DNA from: Amycolatopsis viridis
GTDB lineage: Bacteria > Actinomycetota > Actinomycetes > Mycobacteriales > Pseudonocardiaceae
Direction of reading: 5' to 3'
DNA: 64,000 nucleotides
NCBI RefSeq assembly: GCF_011758765.1
Contig: NZ_JAANOU010000001.1
Coordinates: 3,596,001-3,660,000 of the forward strand
A program made the translations under genes and the position numbers. This document shows positions 20,268-44,278 of this stretch, piece after piece. Under the pieces are notes generated by a model. The model made no database searches and had not been told where the DNA came from. It saw only the letters and a program-made list of their open reading frames with translations. Numbering within the stretch: position 1 is the first letter of the stretch; the number at the start of each line of letters is the position of its first letter.

Positions 20268-20384
20268 GTTCGGCGGTGTCCTACTCTCCCACACCCGCGG
20301 GGGTGCAGTACCATCGGCGCTGGCAGGCTTAGCTTCCGGGTTCGGAATGGGACCGGGCGTTTCCCTACCGCCATGACCACCGAA
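20268..20384 (-). rRNA. rrf: 5S ribosomal RNA
   Basis: Reading the minus strand, the gene begins TTCGGTGGTCATGGCGGTAG and includes the universally conserved segment TCCCATTCCGAACCCGGAAG. It closes with a complementary end (ACCGCCGAA). The length of about 117 nt is normal. It follows 23S rRNA after about 80 nt. Ends are estimated to within a few bases. Confidence 0.95.
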
Positions 20385-20462
20385 ACTCTCCGAAACAACA
20401 CCAGAGCGTTTCCAGTCCGGTGTGGTGTCTCAGAGTTGCAGAGCGGATGCGTAGCAGCTTTG

Positions 20463-25387
<4,925 letters not shown>

Positions 25388-25700
25388 AATGCTAGAAAAT
25401 CGATCCGGCTATAATTCATAGCCTCAAAGGAACCCACAAAGGGTTCTAGCTAATCAAACTGGCTTTAGCTCATCAATACACTGTTGAGTTCTCAAACAAC
25501 ACGTCTTGTTGTGTCACCCGACCAAACCCGAAGCACAAAGCCCTACGACTTCGAACTCACTATGGTTTCGTCCAGCGGCGGCCACCCACTCTACCACCCA
25601 AGGTGGGAGCTTGGTTCGTGACCCCCCGCCCGGTACCCCGTACTCCTCGGCCTTTCGGCTCCGGCCCGGTCTCCCTGGCGACGAAGAGAAGATTACATGG
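25388..25700 (-). promoter_or_regulatory. rRNA operon leader and promoter region
   Basis: No protein gene is credible here. On the minus strand GTTGTTTGAGAACTCAACAG (complement of 25480-25500) is a boxA-like antitermination sequence, very similar to rRNA leaders of other actinobacteria. An adjacent inverted sequence (ACACAACAAG... near 25501-25514) can pair in the precursor, probably for processing of 16S. The rrn promoter(s) must lie between this and the tyrS terminator. I could not identify a convincing -35/-10 pair. Confidence 0.65.
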
Positions 25701-25702
25701 TC

Positions 25703-25732
25703 GGAAACCCCCCTCGAACAGGGGGGTCCCTT
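25703..25732 (-). terminator. Intrinsic terminator downstream of tyrS
   Basis: Minus strand: GACCCCCC, a short loop TGTTCGA, then GGGGGGT followed by TT, starting 18 bp after the tyrS stop. The near-perfect 7-bp GC stem ends the long arg-to-tyrS transcript ahead of the rRNA operon promoter region. Confidence 0.8.
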
Positions 25733-25749
25733 AACCGCGTTTGCGCTGG

Positions 25750-27024
25750 TCAGGCCAGCAATTTGACGCCAGCGACGTGCCGCTTGCCGCGGCGCACCAC
25801 GAGCCACGTCCCGTGCAGGGCGTCCGTCCGCTCCGGCCGCCACTCGTCGTCGGCGATCTTCGCGTTGTTCGCGTACGCACCGCCCTCCTTCACCGTCCGC
25901 CGGGCTGCGCCCTTGCTGTCGACGAGGCCGGTGGCGACGAGCAGGTCCACGATCGTGGGTTCGTCCGCCAGGCGCACCTCGCCGGTGGGCACCTCGCTCA
26001 TCACCGAGTCAAGAGTGCTCGCGTCCAGCTCGGTCAGCTCGCCCCGGCCGAACAGGGCCTGGCTGGCGTTGATCACCTGGTGCGTCTGCTCCGCGCCGTG
26101 CACCAGGGTGGTCAGCTCCTCGGCCAGCCGGCGCTGGCCGGCACGCAGGTGCGGCTTCTCCTCGGTGAGGTGCGCGATCTCGTCGATCTCCTCCCGCGGG
26201 ATGAACGTGAGCATGCGCAGGTAGGGCACGACCTCGGCGTCCGCGACGTTCACGAAGTACTGGAACCACGCATACGGCGAGGTCATCTCCGGGTCGAGCC
26301 AGAGGTTGCCGCCACCGGTGGACTTGCCGAACTTGCGGCCCTCGGAGTCGGTCACCAGCGGCGTGGTCAGCGCGTGCACGCTCGTTCCCTCGACCTTGCG
26401 GATGTAGTCCACCCCGCCGAGGATGTTGCCCCACTGGTCGGAACCGCCGATCTGCAGCTTCGTCCCGTACTGCCGGTGCAGCTGCAGGTAGTCGTAGGAC
26501 TGCAGGAGCAGGTAGCTGAACTCGGTGTAGGAGATGCCGTCGGTGGCCAGGCGCCGCTTCACCGTTTCGCGCGCCAGCATGACGTTGACCGAGAAGTGCT
26601 TGCCGACGTCGCGCAGGAAGTCGAGCGCGGAGACACCCCGGAACCAGTTCAGGTTGTTCTCGACGACCGCCCCGGTCGGCGAATCATCGAAGGCCACGAA
26701 CTTCTCGAGCTGGACCCGGATCTTCTCCAGCCGGGCCGCGGTGACCTCGGGGTCGACCAGCGACCGCTCCCCGACGTCCCGCGGGTCGCCGATCTGGCCG
26801 GTGGCCCCGCCGCCCAGCACGATCGGCCGGTGCCCGGCGCGCTGGAACCGGGCCAGCGTCAGCAGCTGGACGAGGTGCCCGGCGTGCAGGCTGTCCGCGG
26901 TCGGGTCGAAACCGCCGTAGAGGGTGAGCGGACCGGCGTCCAGATCCTTCCGCAGCGCATCGAGGTCGGTGGACTGCGCGATCAGTCCGCGCCAGGACAG
27001 TTCGTCGAGGATGTGTTCGCTCAC
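25750..27024 (-). CDS. tyrS: Tyrosyl-tRNA synthetase
   Basis: 424 aa, the standard bacterial TyrRS length, from a GTG at 27024. [20 protein letters not shown] contains the class I HIGH-type motif HAGH (47-50), and KFGKS (231-235) is the KMSKS equivalent. The tyrosine-recognition segment [11 protein letters not shown] is at 191-201. A C-terminal S4 domain (about 355-415) ends in [14 protein letters not shown]. It charges tRNA-Tyr. It lies 30 bp after mpg at the 3' end of the arg operon, with a terminator directly downstream. No T-box leader is visible. Confidence 0.97.
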   Translation of the reverse strand: MSEHILDELSWRGLIAQSTDLDALRKDLDAGPLTLYGGFDPTADSLHAGHLVQLLTLARFQRAGHRPIVLGGGATGQIGDPRDVGERSLVDPEVTAARLEKIRVQLEKFVAFDDSPTGAVVENNLNWFRGVSALDFLRDVGKHFSVNVMLARETVKRRLATDGISYTEFSYLLLQSYDYLQLHRQYGTKLQIGGSDQWGNILGGVDYIRKVEGTSVHALTTPLVTDSEGRKFGKSTGGGNLWLDPEMTSPYAWFQYFVNVADAEVVPYLRMLTFIPREEIDEIAHLTEEKPHLRAGQRRLAEELTTLVHGAEQTHQVINASQALFGRGELTELDASTLDSVMSEVPTGEVRLADEPTIVDLLVATGLVDSKGAARRTVKEGGAYANNAKIADDEWRPERTDALHGTWLVVRRGKRHVAGVKLLA

Positions 27025-27054
27025 GTCTCGATACTCTCCTACGAGGTCAACGAG

Positions 27055-27674
27055 TTATTTAGCGGGTCGGACCCGCCCGCCCCGGCGGTAGGCCGACACC
27101 GCGGGCGAGTCGGAGATCCAGAACCGCCACGGGGTCTCCATCGCCGCCGCCACCCCCACCCGGGGACCGGAGGAGATGCGGCCGTCAGGGATTTCCTCCC
27201 CCGTCAGCAGGCGCACCGGCGAGGCCGGATCCAGGAGATCGGCGCCGTTGTGCTGCGGGCCGATGCCCAGAGCCGAGGTCAACCGCGCCGGGCCGCGACC
27301 CAGTTCGACGTCCTTGCGTGCGGCCTTGCGCCGGGAGCGCGCCAGGTCCGTGCCCTCGATGACCTCGGCAGCGCGCAGCAGGACCGCGCCCGCTTCGCCG
27401 TCCTCCCGCCCCACCACGTTGGCGCAGAAGTGCATGCCGTAGACGAAGTACACGTACAGGTGACCCGCCGGCCCCCACATCACCGTGTTGCGCGCGGTGC
27501 GACCGCGGTAGCAGTGCGACGCCGGGTCGTCCTCGCCGCGGTAGGCCTCGACCTCGACCAGCCGCGCGCGGACGGTGCCCTCGGGCCCCGTGCCTTCCAG
27601 GACCGATCCGAGCAGCACGCGGGCCAGGTCGACCGGGTCGATGGCGAGTTCCTCGCGTTTGAACAGGCGGCCGG

Positions 27675-27678
<4 letters not shown>
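27055..27678 (-). CDS. mpg: 3-methyladenine DNA glycosylase (AAG/MPG family)
   Basis: 207 aa. The family core is RLVEVEAYRGEDDPASHCYRG (with the catalytic Glu) followed by RTARNTVMWGPAGHLYVYFVYGMHFCANVV, the hallmark of alkyladenine glycosylases that excise alkylated purines. The C-terminus keeps PRVGVAAAMETPWRFWISDSPAVS. The start overlaps the VOC gene by 4 bp and tyrS follows, matching the mpg-tyrS pair in M. tuberculosis. Confidence 0.93.
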
Positions 27679-32364
<4,686 letters not shown>

Positions 32365-32365
<1 letters not shown>

Positions 32366-33275
32366 CAGGACTCCTGTTCCGGGAGGACCATGGTGCCGAT
32401 CCCGCGGGAGGTGAAGACCTCGAGCAGGACCGAGTGGGCGATGCGGCCGTCGATGACGTGGGCGGTGCGTGCGCCACCGCGCACCGCACGCACGCAGGCC
32501 TCCATCTTCGGGATCATGCCGCTGGCCAGCGTGGGCAGCAGCTCCTCGAGCCGGTCGACGCGGATCCGGTCGATCAGCGACGAGCGGTCCGGCCAGTTCG
32601 CGTAGAGGCCCTCGACATCGGTGAGCACCACGAGCTTCTCCGCGTCGAGCGCGGCGGCGAGCGCGCCGGCCGCGGTGTCCGCGTTGACGTTGTGCACCAC
32701 GCCGTCCGCATCCGGGGCCACCGTGGACACCACCGGGATGCGGCCCGCGTTGACGATGTCCAGCACCGCGTCCGGGTTGACCGAGGCGACCTCGCCGACC
32801 AGGCCCACGTCGACGGACTCGCCGTCGACGGTGGCGTGTTTGCGCTCGGCGGTGAACAGCTGCGCGTCCTCACCGGAAATGCCGACCGCGTACGGGCCGT
32901 GCGCGTTGATCAAGCCGACCAGCTCGCGGCTGACCTGGCCGACCAGGACCATCCGGACGATGTCCATCGTCTCCGGAGTGGTGACCCGCAGGCCGCCCTT
33001 GAACTCGCCGACGAGCCCGACTCGTTCCAGCATCGCGGTGATCTGCGGGCCGCCGCCGTGCACGACGACCGGGCGCAGACCGGCCAGCCGCAGGAACACC
33101 ATGTCCTGCGCGAACGCGCGCTTGAGTTCGTCGTCGATCATCGCGTTGCCGCCGTACTTGACGACCACGGTGGCGCCGTGGAAGCGCTGCAGCCAGGGCA
33201 GAGCCTCGATCAGCACGCCGGCCTTCTCCGCCGCGGTGGACATCCGATCGTCGGCCGCGACCAGTTCGGGAGGAG

Positions 33276-33279
<4 letters not shown>
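32365..33279 (-). CDS. argB: Acetylglutamate kinase
   Basis: 304 aa from the ATG at 33279, with a second possible Met 12 codons on ([10 protein letters not shown]). [10 protein letters not shown] is the phosphate-binding Lys region. [13 protein letters not shown] and [26 protein letters not shown] are the substrate and nucleotide sites. It catalyses the second step of arginine synthesis and is normally inhibited by arginine. It is coupled to argJ by a 4-bp overlap. Confidence 0.96.
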
Positions 33280-35866
<2,587 letters not shown>

Positions 35867-36367
35867 TCAGGCCGCATCGCCGCTCCCCGGCGCCGTGGCC
35901 CGCATGCTGGGTGGATCGGGCAGGTACTCGCCGCGGCGTTCCGGGTCACAGCCCACCCGGGGCAGACGGGCGCGGATCCCGCCGGGGCTGCGCTCGAGCT
36001 CGCGGGCGATGTCGGCGACGCTCTCCCCCGCGATCCACCTGCGCTCGAGTTCCGCGTCGAGCTCCGCGGACCACGGGCGGCCCTGGCCGGCGGGACGGTC
36101 ACGGACTCTCCGGCCACCGGGATCGACGAGGGCCGCGTGGTGTCGCAGGGTCTCCGACAACACCGTGCCGACGGTGCCGGCCGCGCCCGCGGTCACCTCG
36201 ATCTGCCCATCGGCGACCGGTTCGCCGTCGGCTCCGGCAGCGCCGATCCGGATCAGCAGCCGGCCGTCGTGCCGGTCCCGGTGGCCGTCCGGCAGGGCCA
36301 CGACCTCGATGGAAATGGTGGTGTTGCCGGCGCGGAGCGTGCTCCGGTGCTCTTCGATGATGTTCAT
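35867..36367 (-). CDS. Myb/SANT-like helix-turn-helix protein
   Basis: 166 aa from the ATG at 36367; a TTG at 36397 gives ten more residues. Residues about 90-140 read GRPWSAELDAELERRWIAGE then SVADIARELERSPGGIRARL, a homeodomain-like helix-turn-helix of the type with Trp and the recognition helix RSxGxIRxRL. The N-terminal 80 residues have several beta-strand-like stretches and no recognised family. The gene is downstream of a secreted hydrolase on the same strand and is preceded by a perfect 14-bp inverted repeat (36391-36444) that could be its operator. The target is unknown. Confidence 0.7.
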   Translation of the reverse strand: MNIIEEHRSTLRAGNTTISIEVVALPDGHRDRHDGRLLIRIGAAGADGEPVADGQIEVTAGAAGTVGTVLSETLRHHAALVDPGGRRVRDRPAGQGRPWSAELDAELERRWIAGESVADIARELERSPGGIRARLPRVGCDPERRGEYLPDPPSMRATAPGSGDAA

Positions 36368-36390
36368 GCCCGGCACGCTAGCGACGGCCT

Positions 36391-36444
36391 CCGACAATTT
36401 CGGTCACGTGCCGTCGCCGGGCCATCGCGCACCGAAATTGTCGG
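36391..36444. promoter_or_regulatory. Perfect 14-bp inverted repeat upstream of the HTH gene
   Basis: CCGACAATTTCGGT (36391-36404) and ACCGAAATTGTCGG (36431-36444) are exact reverse complements separated by 26 bp. Each arm is itself close to a dyad (CCGA...TCGG). This fits two binding sites for a dimeric regulator, probably the Myb-like protein starting 24 bp away, better than a terminator, given the long spacer. Confidence 0.6.
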
Positions 36445-36568
36445 ACCCCCGGCCTAACGTGGTCCGCCTCACCACCGACCACTGGGGGCAGACATGGGGA
36501 GAGGGCAGGACCGCCGCGGCACGGACATCCACACCGCGCGGCCCCGAGCATCCGGCCGGAAGGTGCCG

Positions 36569-38146
36569 CTATCGCACCACGGCCCGCAGCACGTCGCGCA
36601 ACACGGCGGGCTGACCGGCCCTGGCACGATCCGCACGGGCGCCGGCCGCGCCGCCGGGCACCGGCTCCGGCAGCGGATCGCACAGGGCGTCCGGGCCGTC
36701 GCCCTTCTGACGCGGCGGCAGCGCACCGGTGGCGAGGTAGTCGGCGATCCGGTCGTCGACGCAGGCGTCACCGGACAGCGAGCCGGCGTGCGTGGTGCCG
36801 CCCGGCTCCCCGATCAGGCTCGAGCGCGGGAAGCGGCGGCGCACCTCCAGGTTGCCGGTGAACGGCGTGGCTGCGTCGAACTCCTCGCCGATGAGCAGGG
36901 CGCCCGCAACGCGACGACCGTCCACGTCCACCGCCTTGCCCGCGGGCACCGGCCAGGTGCGGCACGGCGCGTTGTACCAGGCGTTGCCCCAGGTCTCGAA
37001 CCGCGCCTTCGCGTAGGTGATCCAGTTGTCCACCTTCCAGGTGGTCCAGCTCCGCGGCCACGGCGCATCGGTGCACTGGACAGCGTTGTAGACGGCGAAC
37101 CCGTTGTCGTCCCCGGGCGAGCTCGTCCGGTCGTAGCGGGTCTTGAGCGTCTGCCAGTCGCGCTGGTGCACCCAGCCCGCGAAAGCCTTCGCCAGATCTT
37201 CCCAGGTGGACTGGTAGTAGCCGGCCTGCAGGAAGATGTCGGTCCACTCGTCCGGCCCGATCACGCCTCCGGCCGGCTCCTCGGACAGCTCACGCTGCTG
37301 GGCGTACCACAGGTCCTCGACCGCCTCGGCCGTCGTGCCCAGGTGATAGGCATCGTCGTGGCGGGCGAGCCAGTCGAAGTAAACCTTGATGTTGCGGTCG
37401 AAGGCGACGTCCTGGTCCAGATTTGCCTGGTAGAAGACCTTTCGCGGATCGACGTTGCTGTCCAGCACCATCCGTCGCACCCGCTCGGGATACCGGGTCG
37501 CGTACACCTGGCCGAGGTAGGTGCCGTAGGAGAACCCGTAGTAGTTGATCTGCTCGGCGCCCAGCGCCTGCCGCAAGCTGTCCAGGTCCCGCGCGACATC
37601 CGTGGTGCGCATGTGCTCGAGCAGCGGTCCGTTCTTCGCGCAGGCCGTGGCGTAGTCCCGGGAGGTGCCCAGCCAGGACTGTTCCAGCTGCGGGGTGGCC
37701 GGCACGTACGCGGGACGGTTGTAGCCGAAGTGCCCGGGATCGCAGGACAGCGCCGGCCGGCTCGACCCGACGCCCCGCGGGTCGAACCCGACCCAGTCGT
37801 AGGAGTTCCCGGCTCCCTTCGGCACGGCCCGGCCGAGCGCCGAGAGCTCCAGCCCGGAACCGCCTGGTCCGCCGGGGTTGACGAGCATGACGCCCTGGTA
37901 GTCGCTGTTCGTGTGCCGCACGCGCGAGACCGCGAGCGAGATCTTCGCGCCGGCCGGATCCTGGTAGTCCAGCGGCACGGCGAGGAAACCGCATTCCGCG
38001 CGGGCACGGGCCAGACCGTCCGACTCGCACGGTCCCCACTGGATCGGCGCGGGCACGAACTCCGGCGGTGCGGCGGCGGCAGGCGTGGCCACCAGGCAGC
38101 TCGCCAGCACACCGGCCGCGAGGATCCCGGGCACGAGCTTGCTCAC
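36569..38146 (-). CDS. Secreted alpha/beta hydrolase, tripeptidyl aminopeptidase family
   Basis: 525 aa from a GTG at 38146. A signal peptide (MSKLVPGILAAGVLASCLVA, cleavage probably after the Ala run near 26) precedes an alpha/beta-hydrolase fold. VNPGGPGGSG is the oxyanion region, GFSYG at 204-208 holds nucleophile S206, and the acid and His appear in EEFDAATPF and GGTTHAGSL. This is the pattern of Streptomyces Tap/SlpD/SlpE-type extracellular aminopeptidases. The C-terminal 30 residues are Ala/Arg-rich. Its substrate specificity is not visible. It is an accessory gene between argC and pheT. Confidence 0.88.
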   Translation of the reverse strand: MSKLVPGILAAGVLASCLVATPAAAAPPEFVPAPIQWGPCESDGLARARAECGFLAVPLDYQDPAGAKISLAVSRVRHTNSDYQGVMLVNPGGPGGSGLELSALGRAVPKGAGNSYDWVGFDPRGVGSSRPALSCDPGHFGYNRPAYVPATPQLEQSWLGTSRDYATACAKNGPLLEHMRTTDVARDLDSLRQALGAEQINYYGFSYGTYLGQVYATRYPERVRRMVLDSNVDPRKVFYQANLDQDVAFDRNIKVYFDWLARHDDAYHLGTTAEAVEDLWYAQQRELSEEPAGGVIGPDEWTDIFLQAGYYQSTWEDLAKAFAGWVHQRDWQTLKTRYDRTSSPGDDNGFAVYNAVQCTDAPWPRSWTTWKVDNWITYAKARFETWGNAWYNAPCRTWPVPAGKAVDVDGRRVAGALLIGEEFDAATPFTGNLEVRRRFPRSSLIGEPGGTTHAGSLSGDACVDDRIADYLATGALPPRQKGDGPDALCDPLPEPVPGGAAGARADRARAGQPAVLRDVLRAVVR

Positions 38147-38267
38147 AGTGCACCCTCTCGTCGACTGAGCGGTCAGAATCTCACCACAAGATCGCGGATT
38201 CCGGTCCGGTCCGCCAGCCGACGCGCGGCGGTGCCCTGGATCCCACCCGTCCGGAAAGGGAGGTCGG

Positions 38268-38960
38268 ATGAACGAAGTGGACGAACTGGTCCAGGCGGCG
38301 CGCGCGGGACTGGCTCACCTCGCCGATCCGGTGAAGGCGCCGGCGATGCGGCGGTACATGAAGTCCGAGATGGACTTCCGTGGCGTGCCCAAACCGGAGC
38401 GGTCGAGGCTGGCCCGGCGGGTGTTCGGCGAACATCCCCTGCCGGACCGGGAGTCCTTCGTGGCCGCGGTGCGGGAGCTGTGGCGGGACGCGGCGTTCCG
38501 GGAAGAGCGATACCTGGCGATCGACCTCACCGGGCACCGGGCCTACGCCCGCTGGCAGGACCACACGCTGATCCCGTTGTACGAGGAGATGATCGTCAGC
38601 GGGGCGTGGTGGGACTACGTCGACGAGATCGCCATCCGGCGGGTGGGTCCGCTCCTGCGCACCGACCGGGAGCGCGTGACACCGGTGGTGCGGCGCTGGG
38701 CGCGGGACGCGGACAGATGGCGGCGCCGGACCGCCGTGATCTGCCAGGTGGGCGCCCGGGACAACACCGACACCGGCCTGCTGACCTCGGTGATCGAGGC
38801 CAACGAGGGGGACGGCGACTTCTTCCTGCGCAAGGGGATCGGCTGGGCGCTGCGCGACTACGCCCGCACAGCGCCGGACTGGGTGCGCGCGTTCGTCGAG
38901 ACGCATCCCGCACTGTCGCCGTTGTCAGTGCGGGAGGCGCTCAAACACCTCGGGAGCTGA
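38268..38960 (+). CDS. DNA alkylation repair protein, AlkD-like HEAT repeats
   Basis: 230 aa from the ATG at 38268 behind GGGAGG. The protein starts with DELVQAARAGLAHLADPVKAPAMRRYMKSEMDFRGVP, the AlkC/AlkD N-terminus, and shows SGAWWDYVDEIA (112-122), which matches the Trp/Asp pair of AlkD that handles alkylated bases. FFLRKGIGWALRDYART in the last repeat is also family-typical. It excises N3/N7-alkylated purines. It is the only plus-strand gene between argC and infC. Confidence 0.88.
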   Translation: MNEVDELVQAARAGLAHLADPVKAPAMRRYMKSEMDFRGVPKPERSRLARRVFGEHPLPDRESFVAAVRELWRDAAFREERYLAIDLTGHRAYARWQDHTLIPLYEEMIVSGAWWDYVDEIAIRRVGPLLRTDRERVTPVVRRWARDADRWRRRTAVICQVGARDNTDTGLLTSVIEANEGDGDFFLRKGIGWALRDYARTAPDWVRAFVETHPALSPLSVREALKHLGS

Positions 38961-39028
38961 CCACCGGACCCTCCGTGTCTCCTCGACCGCGGACGAGTCC
39001 GCAGCAGAAGATGCGCTGGTCCGGACAG

Positions 39029-41551
39029 CTATGCGCGAAGTTCTGCGCCGTACCGCGAGCCGGCCTCGGCCACGGCGGCGTCGCGCGCCGCCGTCGCCTC
39101 GTCGACGGTGAGCGTGCGGTCCGCCGCGCGGAACCGCAGTTTGTAGGCCAGCGACCGCTTGCCCGCACCGACCTGGTCGCCGGTGTAGACGTCGAACAGC
39201 GCGGTGTCCTCGAGCAAATCACCACCACCGGCCGTCAGCGCCGCGGCCAGATCGGCGGCGGGCACCTGCGCGTCCACCACGAGCGCGACGTCGAGCAGCA
39301 CCGGCGGGTACGGCGAGATCACCGGGGCCGGCCTGTCCTCCCGCAACGGGATCGCGTCGAGGTCGAGCTCCATCGCGACGGTCCGCTTGGGCAGGCCCAG
39401 TGCCTCGATCACCTTGGGGTGCAGCTCGCCCGCGTGCCCGACCGGCCAGTCGCCGACGAGGAGTTCGGCACACCGCCCGGGGTGCCACGGCGCCAGCTCG
39501 GCGTTGCGCACCCGCAGCTCGACCCCCGCAGCCTGCCCGACAAGCCGGGCGGCCTGGACGGCGTCCGCCCAGCCGGCCTGCTCACCCTTGCCCCACCAGC
39601 CGGCGCGCACGCGCTGTCCGGCGAGCACCACGGCGACGTGCTGGGGCTGGGCGGGCACCGCCGCCTCCAGCTGCGCCAGCTCCGCGTCCGACGGACGCCC
39701 GGCGACGCCGAGCTCCGGCATCGGAACCGGGCTCGCGCCGGGCAGGACAACCTGTCCGATGTGGAACAGGGCGAGGTCCTTGAACCCGCGGGAGGCGTTG
39801 CGCTGCAGCGTCTCGAGCAGACCGGGCAGCAGTGTGGTGGCCAACCGGTCCTTGTCCGCCTCGAGCGGGTTCTGCACCTTCACCGTCTTGCGCCGCACGT
39901 CGTCGGCGGCCAGGCCGAACGCGTCCCACACGGACTCGCCGAGGAAGGGGAACGGCTGCACCTCGACGTACCCCGCCTCGGCGAGCGCACGCGACACGGT
40001 GCGGCGGCGCCGCTGGGCGGCGGTGAGACCGGTGCCCGCCGGAGCAGTGGGCAGCACCGACGGGATGCTGTCGTAGCCCTCGAGCCGCAGCACCTCCTCC
40101 ACGAGGTCGGCGGGCTGTTTGAGGTCGCCGCGCCAGCTCGGCGGGGTCGCGTTCACCAGGGCGGTGCCGTCGTCACCGGCGCCGACGGTGACCTTGCAGC
40201 CCACCTGGTTCAGCCGCCGGACGGTGACGCCGCGGTCGTAGCGGATGCCGGCGATCCGGTCGGGCAGGCTGATCGGCATGGTGATCGGCGCCGGCGGCTC
40301 GAACGTGCCCACATCGGTGCGGCCCGGCTGGATGCTGCCGTCGCCGTAGGTGCGCAGCAACCGGGCGGCCCGCTCCACGGCGGCCGCGCAGACCTGCGGG
40401 TCGGTGAACCGCTCGAACCGCTTGGCGGCCTCCGAGAACAGCTTGTGCCGCCGCGCGGTGCGGCTGATCGACGGCGGGTCCCAGTGGGCGCCCTCGATCA
40501 GGACGTCGGTGCTCTCGGTGCTGATCTCCGTGCTCGCCCCGCCCATCGTGCCGGCCAGCGACACGGCACCCCGCTCGTCGGCGATCACGACATCGTCGGC
40601 GTCGAGGGTCCGCTCCACGTCGTCGAGGGTGGTGAGCTTCTCCCCCGGCTTCGCCCGCCGGACGACCAGACCGCCCTGCAACGACGCGGTGTCCCAGGCG
40701 TGCAAGGGCTGCCCGAGCTCGAGCATGACGTAGTTGGTGACGTCCACGGCGAGCGAGATCGAGCGGATCCCGGCCAGCAGCAGGCGCCGGCGCATCCACC
40801 ACGGCGTCGGCGCGCCGGCGTCGAGGCTGGTGATGCGGCGCACCACGAACCGGTCGCAACCGCTCGGGTCGGCGATCTCGACCGGCCACGCCTCGCCCTC
40901 GGCGGCGGGCAGGTCGAGCACGGCCGGGTCGCCGAACGGCACGTCGAGCGCCGCGGCGAGCTCACGCGCCAGCCCGCGGACCGACAGGGCGTAGCCGCGG
41001 TCGGGAGTCGGGGTCAGATCCAGGACGGTGTCGTTCAGACCGAGGACCTCGTGCGCGCACTCGCCCGGGCTCGCCGTCGACGGCGGCAGCACGAGGATGC
41101 CGCTGTGGTCCTCGCCCAGGCCGAGCTCGCGGGCCGAGCAGATCATGCCGTCGCTGACCCGGCCGTAGGTCTTGCGGGAGGCGATCTCGAACGGCCCGGG
41201 CAGCACCGTGCCGGGCAGCGCCACGACCACCAGGTCGCCCTCGGCGAAGTTCGTGGCGCCGCAGACGATCCCGCGGGTGCGGATGCCGGCCGGGCCCTCG
41301 TGCTCGGCGGGCTCCTCGCCGGGAACGGCCACCTCGCCGACGTCGACGCGGCAGAACCGGATCGGCTTCTTGAAGCCGGTGAGCTCCTCGATATCGGCGA
41401 CCCGGCCGATCACGAGCGGCCCGGTGACCTGGTCCAGCGAGCGGACCTCGTCCACCTCGATGCCGATCCGGATGAACGCGTCGGCCAGCTCCCGCGGTCC
41501 GACCTCGCCGGCGTCCAGGTGCTCGAGCAGCCAGCTGACGGGGACTCGCAC
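39029..41551 (-). CDS. pheT: Phenylalanyl-tRNA synthetase beta subunit
   Basis: 840 aa from a GTG immediately after the pheS stop (no gap). It begins MRVPVSWLLEHLDAGEVGPRELADAFIRIG. An EMAP/OB-type tRNA-binding domain lies at about 40-160 (ICSARELGLGEDHSGILVLP), then the B3/4 editing domain, the B5 domain (RIAGIRYDRGVTVRRLNQVGC), the catalytic-like core and the C-terminal ferredoxin-fold anticodon-binding domain (PPVLLDVALVVDAQVPAADL). It pairs with PheS as an alpha2-beta2 enzyme. Confidence 0.97.
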   Translation of the reverse strand: MRVPVSWLLEHLDAGEVGPRELADAFIRIGIEVDEVRSLDQVTGPLVIGRVADIEELTGFKKPIRFCRVDVGEVAVPGEEPAEHEGPAGIRTRGIVCGATNFAEGDLVVVALPGTVLPGPFEIASRKTYGRVSDGMICSARELGLGEDHSGILVLPPSTASPGECAHEVLGLNDTVLDLTPTPDRGYALSVRGLARELAAALDVPFGDPAVLDLPAAEGEAWPVEIADPSGCDRFVVRRITSLDAGAPTPWWMRRRLLLAGIRSISLAVDVTNYVMLELGQPLHAWDTASLQGGLVVRRAKPGEKLTTLDDVERTLDADDVVIADERGAVSLAGTMGGASTEISTESTDVLIEGAHWDPPSISRTARRHKLFSEAAKRFERFTDPQVCAAAVERAARLLRTYGDGSIQPGRTDVGTFEPPAPITMPISLPDRIAGIRYDRGVTVRRLNQVGCKVTVGAGDDGTALVNATPPSWRGDLKQPADLVEEVLRLEGYDSIPSVLPTAPAGTGLTAAQRRRRTVSRALAEAGYVEVQPFPFLGESVWDAFGLAADDVRRKTVKVQNPLEADKDRLATTLLPGLLETLQRNASRGFKDLALFHIGQVVLPGASPVPMPELGVAGRPSDAELAQLEAAVPAQPQHVAVVLAGQRVRAGWWGKGEQAGWADAVQAARLVGQAAGVELRVRNAELAPWHPGRCAELLVGDWPVGHAGELHPKVIEALGLPKRTVAMELDLDAIPLREDRPAPVISPYPPVLLDVALVVDAQVPAADLAAALTAGGGDLLEDTALFDVYTGDQVGAGKRSLAYKLRFRAADRTLTVDEATAARDAAVAEAGSRYGAELRA

Positions 41552-43546
<1,995 letters not shown>

Positions 43547-43550
<4 letters not shown>

Positions 43551-43933
43551 GCCGACTTCTTCTCGTCGCTCGGCCCGGTCGTCACGTGCTGCTTGGCCAG
43601 CTCGGCCAGCGCGGTGAACGCCGCGGGGTCGTTGACGGCGAGGTCCGCGAGGATCTTGCGGTCGACCTCGACACCAGCGGCCTTGAGGCCCTGGATGAAG
43701 CGGTTGTAAGTCACACCGTTCTGCCGCGCGGCCGCGTTGATGCGGGTGATCCACAGCTGGCGGAAGTCACCCTTGCGGGCACGGCGGTCCCGGTAGGCGT
43801 AGTTGAGCGAGTGGAGCATCTGCTCCTTCGCCTTGCGGTACAGCCGCGAGCGCTGGCCGCGGTAACCGCTGGCCAGTTCAAGAGTTGCGCGACGCTTCTT
43901 CTGGGCGTTGACCGCCCGCTTGACGCGTGCCAC
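43547..43933 (-). CDS. rplT: 50S ribosomal protein L20
   Basis: 128 aa with the typical [20 protein letters not shown] start, [20 protein letters not shown] and [20 protein letters not shown]. It binds 23S rRNA early in assembly. It lies 78 bp after rpmI in the infC-rpmI-rplT operon. L20 often represses this operon through its leader, and a structured leader precedes infC here. Confidence 0.98.
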
Positions 43934-44011
43934 GGGTCCGTCCTGTCGATATCAGGGGGCGACGGCTGATGACCGGGCGCCCCGGGGGTTTACGGCGGAA
44001 GAGGAGAGGCT

Positions 44012-44206
44012 TCAGCGGCCGAGCAGCCGCTTGACCCGGCCGACGTCGTTCTTGGCGACCTCGCCGGTGCCCTCCAGACGGCGGGTGACGCGGCTCGACT
44101 TCTTCTCCATCAGGTGGCGGCGACCCGCCTTCTGACGACGGAGCTTGCCCGTGCCGGTGACCCGAATCCGCTTCGAGGTCCCGCTGTGCGTCTTCATCTT
44201 CGGCAT
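44012..44206 (-). CDS. rpmI: 50S ribosomal protein L35
   Basis: 64 aa from the ATG at 44206, the standard start [20 protein letters not shown]. An in-frame upstream start is rejected by family length. Highly basic, ending GRVKRLLGR. Middle gene of the infC-rpmI-rplT operon, 72 bp after infC. Confidence 0.98.
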   Translation of the reverse strand: MPKMKTHSGTSKRIRVTGTGKLRRQKAGRRHLMEKKSSRVTRRLEGTGEVAKNDVGRVKRLLGR

Positions 44207-44278
44207 TGAGTGCTCTCTTTCATGGTGCAGCACACCGGATTTCCGGTGTGCTGCGAACTGCGTCGGTCGCGGCGCCCG

